Source of the DNA: an uncultured Pelagibacteraceae bacterium
GTDB lineage: Bacteria; Pseudomonadota; Alphaproteobacteria; Pelagibacterales; Pelagibacteraceae
Reading direction: 5' to 3'
Assembly (NCBI GenBank): GCA_902596785.1
Contig: CACJVG010000002.1
Coordinates: 1 to 64,000 of the forward strand
Length of the DNA: 64,000 bases
Shown: positions 1 to 9,200 of the stretch, piece by piece
Layout of the letters: every line of letters starts with the position of its first letter
Numbering within the stretch: position 1 is the stretch's first letter
Translations under genes and position numbers: made by a program
Notes under the pieces: model-generated
Told to the model about the DNA's origin: nothing
The model's input: the letters and a program-made list of their open reading frames with translations, nothing else
Database searches by the model: none

Positions 1-1683
1 GGTGCTTATGTGAGAGAAAAGTTTTTTGGAAAATCTCCTGAAGCATTAGAATTAGTTTCAAGCATGTCAGATAAAGATATTTGGAGATTAAATAGAGGTG
101 GACACGATCCTCACAAAGTTTTTGCAGCATATGATAAAGCAACCAAAAATCAAGGAAGTCCAACAGTAATTATCGCTAAAACTATTAAAGGTTATGGAAT
201 GGGAAAATCAGGTGAAAGTGTGAATACTACCCACCAAACTAAAAAATTAGATGTCGATGATTTGATGTATTACAGAGATCGATTTGATGTTCCTTTAACA
301 GATGAACAGGTGAGAAATATTGAATATTTTAAGCCCGATGAAAAATCACTTGAAATAAAATACATTAAAGAAAGAAGAATTAAATTAGGTGGATTTTTAC
401 CTGAACGATCTACTTTTGCAAAACCAATAAAAGCACCAACCAAAGATATTTTTGATTTTATGAAAGTATCGACTGGTGAAAAAGAAATGTCTACTACAAT
501 GGCACTTGTGAGAATGCTAACGAATTTATTAAGAGATAAAAATATATCTCCTAGATTAGTTCCAATTATTCCCGACGAAGCAAGAACTTTTGGTATGGAA
601 GGTTTTTTCCAAAAAATTGGAATTTATGCACATGAGGGGCAAAAATATGAACCTGAGGATGCGGCTCAATTAAGTTCTTATAGAGAAGATAAAAGTGGGC
701 AAGTTTTAGAGGAAGGTATCAATGAAGCAGGTGCTATGTCATCATGGATAGCTGCTGCTACTGCATATACTAATCATGATATTGAAATGATCCCAATTTA
801 TATTTTTTATTCGATGTTTGGTTTTCAAAGAATAGGAGATCTAGCTTGGGCAGCTGGGGATAGTCAGGCTAGAGGATTTTTGGTAGGTGCAACAGCTGGA
901 AGAACAACATTAGCTGGAGAAGGCTTACAGCACCAGGATGGGCATAGTCATTTAATTGCATCAACTATTCCAAATTGTGTAACTTACGATCCTACATTTC
1001 ATTATGAATTAGCGGTAATTTTTCGAGAAGGTCTAAGAAGAATGCATGAGAAAAATGAGAATGTTTTTTACTATATTACAACAATGAATGAAAATTACTC
1101 ACACCCTGAAATGCCTAAAGAGAAAAATTGTGAAGAAGGCATTCTAAAGGGCATGTATAAAATAAAAGAATTTAATAAATACAAAAAAACTAAAATCCAA
1201 CTTTTAGGATCAGGAACAATCTTAAGAGAAATGATGTCCGCTGCAGAGATTTTACAAAATGATTATCAAATTGACAGTGAGATATGGAGTGTAACAAGTT
1301 TTAATGAATTAAGAAAAGATGGAATGGAGGTAGAAAGATATAATCTTTTGAATCCTGATAAAGAACCTAAAAAATCTTATGTTGAGCAATGCCTGGGACA
1401 AACAGAGGGCCCAGTTATGGCTGCATCTGATTATATGAGAATGAATTCAGATCAAATCAGACCTTATACTAACAAAAGTTTTTATTCATTAGGAGCAGAT
1501 GGTTTTGGAAGAAGTGATACAAGAAAAAATTTAAGAAAATTTTTTGAGGTAGATAAAGAACATTTGGTTGCTTACGGTTTAAGTATTTTGGCAAAAGAAC
1601 AGCTTATAACTTCTAAATATGCAAAAGATGCCATGAAGAAGTATAATATTGATAGTAATAAACCAATGCCAACAAAATTATAA
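1..1683 (+). CDS. aceE: Pyruvate dehydrogenase E1 component, homodimeric type (3' part; 5' end outside window)
   Basis: Thiamine-diphosphate E1 subunit that decarboxylates pyruvate and reductively acetylates the lipoyl group of E2, feeding acetyl-CoA to the TCA cycle. The frame is open from base 1 and begins with GAYVREKFFGK, an internal AceE motif, so the apparent GTG at base 10 is not the start. About 560 residues remain of a family that is usually near 890; the ThDP-binding N-terminal region lies upstream. LNRGGHD and TIKGYGMG at the start and the middle and C-terminal transketolase-like regions (for example GEGLQHQDGHSH) match the single-chain AceE type, not the alpha/beta type. The stop codon is directly followed by the aceF ATG, so the two are surely co-transcribed. 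No lpd (E3) gene follows. Confidence 0.95.
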   Translation, partial: GAYVREKFFGKSPEALELVSSMSDKDIWRLNRGGHDPHKVFAAYDKATKNQGSPTVIIAKTIKGYGMGKSGESVNTTHQTKKLDVDDLMYYRDRFDVPLTDEQVRNIEYFKPDEKSLEIKYIKERRIKLGGFLPERSTFAKPIKAPTKDIFDFMKVSTGEKEMSTTMALVRMLTNLLRDKNISPRLVPIIPDEARTFGMEGFFQKIGIYAHEGQKYEPEDAAQLSSYREDKSGQVLEEGINEAGAMSSWIAAATAYTNHDIEMIPIYIFYSMFGFQRIGDLAWAAGDSQARGFLVGATAGRTTLAGEGLQHQDGHSHLIASTIPNCVTYDPTFHYELAVIFREGLRRMHEKNENVFYYITTMNENYSHPEMPKEKNCEEGILKGMYKIKEFNKYKKTKIQLLGSGTILREMMSAAEILQNDYQIDSEIWSVTSFNELRKDGMEVERYNLLNPDKEPKKSYVEQCLGQTEGPVMAASDYMRMNSDQIRPYTNKSFYSLGADGFGRSDTRKNLRKFFEVDKEHLVAYGLSILAKEQLITSKYAKDAMKKYNIDSNKPMPTKL

Positions 1684-2946
1684 ATGTCAGAAACTGAGAT
1701 TAAAGTACCAAATATCGGAGATTTTAAAGATGTTGAGGTTATTGAGGTATTAGTTTCTGAAGGTGAATCAATTAAAAAAAATGATGCTCTAATAACAATT
1801 GAAAGTGATAAATCTAGCGTAGAAATACCATCAAATTTAGAGGGTAAAATTAAAAATTTAAAAATAAAAGTAGGAGACAAAGTTTCAGAGGGTGACTTAA
1901 TTTTAACTATAGAGAGTTCTTCTGAAGTTAAAAATGAAGAAGTTAAAGAAAAACCAGAAATTGAAAAAGAGTTTAAAAAAATTGAGGTAATAAAACCTGA
2001 AATCCAAGAAAAAACTTTTTCTAAAAATAATATTTCAGACATTTCATCTGCAAGTCCAAAAGCTAGAAAATTCGCTAGAGAACTTGGTGTAGATATTAAT
2101 CAAGTAGCAGGAAGTCAGAAAGATGGCAGAGTTGTTGAAGACGATATTAAAAAATTTGTTTCATCTAATTCAAAAAACAACGTTGAAATAAAAGATATTA
2201 AACCAGATAAAATTAAAAACGAATTTGAACATTCTGAATTTGGTGAAATAGAAATTAAAGATATACCAAGAGTAAAAAAATTATCATCAAAATATCTTAC
2301 AAATTCATGGACAACTATTCCTCATGTTACAAATCACGACGAAGCCGACATAACAGAAATGGAAAGTTTTAGAAGTTCATTAACAGATATGTATACTGGA
2401 GAAAAAATTAAAATTACACCTCTGGCCTTTATAATAAAGGCTTTAGTTGCATCTCTTAAAAAATTTCCTAGTTTTAATTCTTCTATCGACGAAATTGAGA
2501 CTGGAAAAATGACTTTAAAAAAATATTACCATATTGGGATAGCAGTTGATACGCCAAATGGATTAATGGTTCCGAAAATAAGAAATGCAAATAACAAAAA
2601 AATTTCTCTGATAAGTAAAGAATTAAAAGAGGTAAGTGAACTTTGTAGAAATTTAAAAATTGATAAAAAGGAATTATTTGGTGGTTCGATGACGATTACG
2701 AGTTTAGGAGGTATAGGAGGTTCATTTTTTACTCCTATAATTAATTATCCTGAAGTTGCTATACTTGGTGTAGGTAGATCAGAAAAAAAACAAATTTTTA
2801 TTAATGGAAAGTTTCAAACTAGAACTATGCTGCCAATTTCTTTATCTTATGATCATAGAATTATTGATGGAGCTGAAGCAGCTAGGTTTAATAATGATCT
2901 AAAAGAAAATTTAGGCAAAAATTTTGCTTATAAACTAGCCGTATAA
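1684..2946 (+). CDS. aceF: Pyruvate dehydrogenase E2, dihydrolipoyllysine acetyltransferase
   Basis: Core subunit that carries the swinging lipoyl arm and transfers acetyl to CoA. It is 420 residues with one lipoyl domain (about 2-76; lipoylated lysine K43 in ESDKSS), an acidic Lys/Glu-rich linker, a peripheral-subunit-binding domain (about 122-160, SASPKARKFAREL) and the catalytic domain, ending with the active-site motif SYDHRIIDG (H391, D395). Many AceF proteins have two or three lipoyl domains, so this is a reduced form. ATG sits immediately after the aceE stop with no spacer, which suggests translational coupling. Confidence 0.95.
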   Translation: MSETEIKVPNIGDFKDVEVIEVLVSEGESIKKNDALITIESDKSSVEIPSNLEGKIKNLKIKVGDKVSEGDLILTIESSSEVKNEEVKEKPEIEKEFKKIEVIKPEIQEKTFSKNNISDISSASPKARKFARELGVDINQVAGSQKDGRVVEDDIKKFVSSNSKNNVEIKDIKPDKIKNEFEHSEFGEIEIKDIPRVKKLSSKYLTNSWTTIPHVTNHDEADITEMESFRSSLTDMYTGEKIKITPLAFIIKALVASLKKFPSFNSSIDEIETGKMTLKKYYHIGIAVDTPNGLMVPKIRNANNKKISLISKELKEVSELCRNLKIDKKELFGGSMTITSLGGIGGSFFTPIINYPEVAILGVGRSEKKQIFINGKFQTRTMLPISLSYDHRIIDGAEAARFNNDLKENLGKNFAYKLAV

Positions 2947-2952
2947 TAAGAA

Positions 2953-3846
2953 ATGTCTAAAACCATCTCGCTATTCAGCGCTTTATTGTGCACTTTCATT
3001 TGGGGCACAACTTTCATTGCTCAAGACACAGGCATGGACAATATCGGTCCCTTTACATTTAATGCTGTAAGGTTTTTTGTTGGATTTTTAGCTATAATTC
3101 CACTTGTTGTCTTATTTGAGTTAAAAAATTTTAAATCAGAATTCAGATTAGATAAAAAAACTTTTATCATTTATTCATTGTTGATAGGACTTTCGTTGTT
3201 TTTAGGTTCTGCGCTCCAACAAGTTGCTTTGTTATATACGGATGTTGCAAATGCTGCCTTCTTTACAATTTTCTATGTACCCATGGTGCCAATTATCATT
3301 TTTTTATTTGGTAAAAAATCTATGCATTGGAGTGTCTGGCCTTCTGTAATTCTATGTTTGATCGGAGGTTATTTATTAACAAATTTTCATGATGCTACAG
3401 TAAGGTTAGGTGATACTCTGGTTGTACTTGGAGCTTTATTTTGGAGTACACATATAATTTTTACTGGTATTATAGTAACAAAATACAATCTACCACTTAC
3501 TTTAGGAGCAGTTCAAACTTTAATAGTAGCTATTTTTTCTTTCATAATTGGAATTATTTATGAAGAATTTATTTTAAGTAATATTTTAATGGAAATTTAT
3601 TCAATTTTATATGCAGGTATATTATCTGGTGGATTTGCATTTGTATTACAAATTTATGCCCAGCGCAATATTACCCCAGCACCTGCAGCTATAATTTTTT
3701 CTCTTGAAGGTGTTTTTGCGACTATAGCTGCTTGGTTTATTTTAAACCAAATTTTAGATGTTAATAATTTAGTTGGATGCTTTTTTATTCTATGTGGAGT
3801 TCTCTTGTCTCAATTACTTCCTTTAATTAAAAAGAAATATACTTAA
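2953..3846 (+). CDS. EamA-family (DMT superfamily) inner-membrane transporter
   Basis: A 297-residue, very hydrophobic protein with about ten membrane segments in two EamA repeats. The first begins LFSALLCTFIWGTTFIAQD, typical of RhaT/YdcZ-like drug/metabolite exporters. The substrate cannot be read from sequence; family members export amino acids, nucleotides or other metabolites. It lies six bases after aceF and may be read as the last gene of that operon. Its stop overlaps the stop of convergent uppP by four bases, leaving no room for a terminator. Confidence 0.88.
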   Translation: MSKTISLFSALLCTFIWGTTFIAQDTGMDNIGPFTFNAVRFFVGFLAIIPLVVLFELKNFKSEFRLDKKTFIIYSLLIGLSLFLGSALQQVALLYTDVANAAFFTIFYVPMVPIIIFLFGKKSMHWSVWPSVILCLIGGYLLTNFHDATVRLGDTLVVLGALFWSTHIIFTGIIVTKYNLPLTLGAVQTLIVAIFSFIIGIIYEEFILSNILMEIYSILYAGILSGGFAFVLQIYAQRNITPAPAAIIFSLEGVFATIAAWFILNQILDVNNLVGCFFILCGVLLSQLLPLIKKKYT

Positions 3847-4607
3847 TAAATTAAACTAAATAAAATCAAAGCAATTATTATTCTATAAATTACAAACGCA
3901 TTCATTGAGAATTTATTTATATAAATTAAAAAAAATTTAACTGTTAGAAAAGAAAAAATAAAAGAAGATATAACTGCGATAATAACTAAGTAATTAAATT
4001 GAATTGATTGTTCAAAAACATCTTTTAAGCTTAAGACACTAGCTCCAGCCAATGCTGGGATTGAGAGTAAAAAAGATATCTTACTTGAGTCTACTCTATT
4101 AAATTTTAAAATTCTCGCAGCCGTTATAGTAATTCCTGCCCTACTCACTCCAGGTACAAGAGAGAAAATTTGGAAAATACCTATAAATATTATTGACTGT
4201 AAATTTAAATTTGAGGAAATTTTTTTATCAAATCGATTTTTGTCTGAGATGTATAATATAATTGCAAATATTAATGTAGTCCATGCTATAATTTCTATGT
4301 TTCTTAACTGATAAATAAAACCTGTATTATAAAGTATATAACCAACAATTATTAATGGAATAGATCCAAGTATAATTAAACTTAAAAGTCTTTTATTTTT
4401 TCTAGCATCAAAAAGTTCATCTCTAAAAAAATAAATTATTGCTATTAGTGATCCTAGATGAAGGCTGATATCAATAAGCAAAGAACTAGATTTAAATTCA
4501 TATAACGTGGAAACCAAAATTAAATGAGCAGAGGAGCTTATAGGCAGAAATTCAGATATTCCTTGAATTGCAGAGAGAATTAAAACTTCTATAATATTTT
4601 GAAACAT
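3843..4607 (-). CDS. uppP: Undecaprenyl-diphosphate phosphatase (BacA/UppP family)
   Basis: Integral membrane phosphatase that recycles undecaprenyl pyrophosphate to the monophosphate carrier used for peptidoglycan and surface glycans. The 254-residue protein has the two BacA signatures: AIQGISEFLPISSSAHL near the N-terminus (acidic E plus the Ser cluster) and PGVSRAGITITAARIL in the second half (the P-G-x-S-R motif). About eight hydrophobic segments are visible. The start ATG at 4607 faces gltD across a 171-183 bp control region. It is slightly shorter than the usual 260-280 residues. Confidence 0.92.
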   Translation of the reverse strand: MFQNIIEVLILSAIQGISEFLPISSSAHLILVSTLYEFKSSSLLIDISLHLGSLIAIIYFFRDELFDARKNKRLLSLIILGSIPLIIVGYILYNTGFIYQLRNIEIIAWTTLIFAIILYISDKNRFDKKISSNLNLQSIIFIGIFQIFSLVPGVSRAGITITAARILKFNRVDSSKISFLLSIPALAGASVLSLKDVFEQSIQFNYLVIIAVISSFIFSFLTVKFFLIYINKFSMNAFVIYRIIIALILFSLIY

Positions 4608-4714
4608 TATTTCTTCGTAACTTATAAAGTATTTATTTAAAACAATTCGATTTAAGCATAATAGCTATGCAATAATTAAAAACTTGTTTATTGGCGGTAA
4701 TTATTTAAAAATTA

Positions 4715-4733
4715 AGGTCAATATTTATGACCT
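4715..4733. promoter_or_regulatory. Palindrome in the uppP/gltD divergent control region
   Basis: AGGTCA at 4715-4720 and its exact reverse complement TGACCT at 4728-4733 are separated by seven AT bases, giving a 19-bp two-fold symmetric site. It lies about 58 bases upstream of the gltD ATG and 108 bases upstream of uppP in the opposite direction. Position and symmetry suit a dimeric transcription factor; which one is unknown. It does not match FNR (TTGAT-N4-ATCAA) or NtrC half-sites. The rest of the 171-bp gap is AT-rich with no gene. Confidence 0.4.
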
Positions 4734-4790
4734 ATTTTATGCTTTATATACATAAATCAAAGTATATTTTGCCAAAACTTGAATAAAATT

Positions 4791-6230
4791 ATGCCAGATA
4801 AAATGCTTAAATTTGTTAAAATAGGTCAACAAACTCCACCTAAAAGAGAAGTTGATACGAGAAAGAAAGATTTTAACGAAATTTATGACGAGTATATCAA
4901 TGAAAAAGCCAAAGAACAGTCAAGTAGGTGTTCACAATGTGGAGTACCTTTTTGCCAAGTTCATTGTCCTTTAAGTAACAACATTCCAGATTGGCTTAAA
5001 CTGACAGCTGAGGGAAGATTAAAAGAGGCATATGAATTATCCCAAAGCACAAACAATATGCCTGAAGTGTGTGGTCGAATTTGCCCCCAAGATAGATTAT
5101 GCGAGGGAAATTGTGTAATTGAACAGTCTGGTCATGGAACAGTAACTATCGGATCAGTAGAAAAATATATTACAGATAATGCTTGGGCTCAGGGCTGGGT
5201 AAAACCAATTAAGATAACAAATGAAAAAAATCAAAGCGTAGGAATTATAGGAGCAGGTCCTGCTGGATTAGCTGCTGCAGAACAATTAAGAAAAAATGGA
5301 TATAAAATTACTGTCTACGATAGATATGATAGAGCAGGAGGATTATTAATTTATGGAATTCCAAATTTTAAATTAGAAAAAGAAGTTGTAGAGCGAAGAA
5401 CAAAACTCTTAAAGGATGGAGGAATTGAATTTGTTCAAAATTTTGAAGTTGGTAAGGATTCAAGCCTAGATCAATTGAGAAAAAAACACGATGCAATTTT
5501 AATTGCAACAGGAGTTTATAAAGCAAGAGAAGTAAACTTACCTGGAAATGATCTAGATAATATTTTTCCTGCAATGGATTTTTTAACAGCATCTAATAAA
5601 AAAGGTCTAGGAGATGATGTTGAGTTGTTTGATAAAGGAATTTTAAACGCAGAAGGTAAAGATGTTGTTGTAATCGGTGGAGGTGACACAGCAATGGATT
5701 GTGTAAGAACTTCTATAAGACAGAAGGCAAAGTCTGTTAAATGTTTGTATAGAAGAGATAAAGAAAATATGCCAGGATCTGCTAGAGAAGTTGCAAATGC
5801 AGAAGAAGAGGGTGTTGAGTTTGTTTGGTTATCAAGTCCTAAAGAATTTAAAGGTACAAATAAAGTAGAAAAAATAATTGTAGATCAAATTAAACTAGGT
5901 GATCCAGACGAGACAGGAAGAAGAAGGCCACAAGTACAAGAAGGCTCAAGTTACGAAACAAAAGCAGATATGGTTATCAAAGCACTAGGTTTTGATCCTG
6001 AAGATTTACCAAATTTATTTGATAGTAGTGAATTACAAGTAACAAAGTGGGGAACTATTAAAACAGATTTTGATACTATGGAAACAAATTTAAAAGGGGT
6101 GTTTGCTGCTGGTGATATAGTTAGAGGAGCTTCATTAGTTGTTTGGGCGATAAAAGATGGAAGAGATGCAGCAGCTTCAATTAAAACATATCTAGAGAGT
6201 AAATCTAAAGTGGAAAAAAGAGTTGCTTAA
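4791..6230 (+). CDS. gltD: Glutamate synthase (NADPH) small subunit
   Basis: Supplies electrons from NADPH via FAD to GltB for glutamate synthesis from glutamine and 2-oxoglutarate. The N-terminus has the cysteine clusters for [4Fe-4S] centres (CSQCGVPFCQVHCP and CGRICPQDRLCEGNC), followed by the FAD dinucleotide fold (IGAGPAGLAAAEQL), the NADPH fold (VIGGGDTAMDC) and the C-terminal FAD motif GVFAAGDIVRGAS. I chose ATG 4791, giving 479 residues; an in-frame TTG at 4779 would add four residues and is less likely. Its TAA shares one base with the gltB ATG, and the order gltD-gltB is opposite to the common gltB-gltD. Confidence 0.95.
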   Translation: MPDKMLKFVKIGQQTPPKREVDTRKKDFNEIYDEYINEKAKEQSSRCSQCGVPFCQVHCPLSNNIPDWLKLTAEGRLKEAYELSQSTNNMPEVCGRICPQDRLCEGNCVIEQSGHGTVTIGSVEKYITDNAWAQGWVKPIKITNEKNQSVGIIGAGPAGLAAAEQLRKNGYKITVYDRYDRAGGLLIYGIPNFKLEKEVVERRTKLLKDGGIEFVQNFEVGKDSSLDQLRKKHDAILIATGVYKAREVNLPGNDLDNIFPAMDFLTASNKKGLGDDVELFDKGILNAEGKDVVVIGGGDTAMDCVRTSIRQKAKSVKCLYRRDKENMPGSAREVANAEEEGVEFVWLSSPKEFKGTNKVEKIIVDQIKLGDPDETGRRRPQVQEGSSYETKADMVIKALGFDPEDLPNLFDSSELQVTKWGTIKTDFDTMETNLKGVFAAGDIVRGASLVVWAIKDGRDAAASIKTYLESKSKVEKRVA

Positions 6231-9200
6231 TGGAAAATTATAAAAAAAACCTTCACCTTTTAAAAGAAAATAATGTTTATTCAGAAGACATGGAGCATGA
6301 TGCTTGTGGTGTTGGTATAATTGCATCAACTGAGGGTAAAAAATCTCGTAAAGTTGTAGAGTATGGTATTGAAGCATTAAAAGCAGTTTGGCATAGAGGC
6401 GCTGTAGATGCCGATGGAAAAACTGGTGACGGAGCTGGGATTCATGTTGAAATACCAAAAGATTTCTTCATTGAAAAGATAGAAGTGACAGGACACAGAC
6501 ACGACAATTCTGAAATATGTGTGGGCATGATATTTCTACCTCGGAATGATTACGCAGCACAAGAAAGTTGCAAAACTATTGTTGAAAGTGAATTAACAAA
6601 AAATGATTTTAGTATTTATGGCTGGAGACAAGTTCCAGTTAATCCAAAAGTTTTAGGAGAAAAAGCATTCCAAACAATGCCTGAAATTATTCAAGTATTG
6701 TTTAAACCTTATGATCCAGAATTAACAAATAAAGATTTAGAAAGAAAAATTTACGAAACTAGAAGAAAGATAGAAAATGAAGCTTTTAAAAAGTCTTTAA
6801 ACAATTTTTATATTTGTTCGTTGAGTTCTAAATCTATCATTTACAAGGGAATGTTTTTAGCTGAAGCTATCTCAGATTTCTACCTTGATCTAAAAGATGA
6901 GAGATTTGTATCAAGGTTTGCTATTTTTCATCAAAGATTTTCAACAAACACAGCACCTAGCTGGAATTTAGCTCAACCCTTTAGAGCTATAGCGCATAAT
7001 GGAGAAATTAATACTTATAGAGGAAATAAAAATTGGATGAAAGTTCATGAACAAGAGATGAACAGTCCCCTTTTTGACGATGTTGAAAACTTAAAACCTG
7101 TTATACAACAGGGAGCATCAGACTCTGCTGCATTAGACAATGTTTTTGAATTATTAAATATATCTGGTCAGCCTGCGCCTTTGGCGAAGCTTATGTTAGT
7201 TCCAGACGCATGGTCTAAAAAAAATAAAACTCTACCAAAAGATCACCAACAATTATTTAATTTTTTAAACAGTACTATGGAGCCATGGGATGGACCAGCA
7301 GCTATTGCTGGAACTGATAACGAGTGGGTTATAGCTGCAAATGATAGAAATGGATTAAGACCTTTAAGATACGCAATTACAAAAGATAAATTATTATTTG
7401 CAGGTTCTGAAACAGGGATGATTGAATTAAATGAAAAAAGAATTTTGTCAAAAGGAAGATTGGGTCCTGGGGAAATAATTGGAGTAAGAATAGAAAAAGG
7501 TAAAGTATTTACTAACAAGCAAATAAAAGATTATTTAGCCAAAGAATATAAACACTTTAATTCACAAATTATCGACCTAGATGATAAGTTAACCATTTCA
7601 GATGAAAAAAATTCTTTTTCGGGAGATGATTTAAGAAGAAGGCAATATACTTTTGGAATAAGTTTAGAAGACCTTGAGCTCATACTGCATCCTATGGCAG
7701 AAGATGCTAAAGAAGCAACTGGATCTATGGGTGATGATACACCATTGGCTGTTTTGTCAGATAGATATAGACCATTATACCATTTTTTTAGACAGAATTT
7801 TAGCCAAGTCACCAACCCACCAATAGACTCTTTAAGAGAAAACAAGGTTATGAGTTTGAAAACAAGATTTGGAAATCTTGGAAATATTTTAAATTTTGAT
7901 AATTTAACAAAGCAAAATATTTATGTTTTAAATAGTCCCATATTATCAAATTCACAGTTTGAAAAATTTATAAATTTTTTTGGCAACAACTCATCTATAA
8001 TTGATTGTACTTTTTCTGAAGAAGAGACTTTGTTTGACTCAATTAAAAAAATTCAAAAAGAAGCTGAAATTGCAGTAAGACAGGGAGTTACTCAATTGAT
8101 TTTAAGTGACAAAGAGCTTTCTAGCTTAAAACTTCCAATACCAATGCTTTTAGCAGTTGGATCAATTAATTCGTTCCTTATTGAAAAAAAACTAAGAGGA
8201 TATGTATCAATAAATGTACAATCTGGAGAGGCTTTAGATACACATTCTTTTGCAACCTTAATAGGAGTTGGAGCAACTACTGTAAATCCATATTTAGCGT
8301 TTGATAGTTTATTCCAGCGCCATGAAAAGAAGTTATTTGGACAATTTAGCTTTGATGAATGTGTAGAGAGATACATAAAATCAGTAAACGCAGGTTTATT
8401 AAAGATCATGTCTAAGATGGGTATTTCAGTTCTAAGTTCTTATAGAGGTGGATGTAACTTTGAAACCGTAGGTTTAAGTAGAACAATTGTTGCAGATTAT
8501 TTTCCAGGAGTGGTCTCTAAAATTTCAGGTATTGGACTTACGGGTATAGAGAAAAAAATTAGAGAAATTCATAAAGAGGCATTTGAAAGTTCTGAAACCA
8601 TATTGCCGATAGGCGGTATATATAGATATCGTAAAAATGGTGAAACACATCAATATCAAGGAAAATTAATTCATTTACTTCAAAGTGCAGTAGGATCTAA
8701 TTCTTATGATGCCTATAAAAGATATGCAGATGGTATATATGCTTTACCACCTATTAATCTTAGAGACTTAATTGATTTCAGAGAAAAAAAATTAAGTGGG
8801 CCAATAGATATTTCTGAGGTTGAGCCAATAGAAAATATTTTAAAGAGATTTGGAAGTGGGAGCATGTCTCATGGAGCTTTATCGAAAGAGGCACATGAAA
8901 CTTTGGCAACTGGTATGAATAGGATCAAAGGTGCTTCATGTAGCGGAGAGGGTGGTGAAGATGCAAGTAGATTTAAAGTTTTAGATAATGGTGATAGTGC
9001 AAACTCAAGAGTTAAACAGATAGCTTCTGCAAGATTTGGAGTTACAGTTAATTATCTTAATAATTGTAATGAGATAGAAATTAAAATTGCACAAGGCGCT
9101 AAGCCTGGTGAAGGGGGTCAGTTACCAGGATTTAAGGTTACCGAAGAAATTGCTAAACTTAGACATTCAACTCCTGGAGTAACTTTAATATCACCACCAC

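Noticed and set aside
1572..2042. Long minus-strand frame under the aceE/aceF junction
   Set aside because: It is the antisense shadow of aceF; hydrophobic low-complexity translation with no conserved motif.
4779..4790. TTG start for gltD giving four extra residues
   Set aside because: ATG at 4791 is a better start and the extra residues are not part of the GltD pattern.
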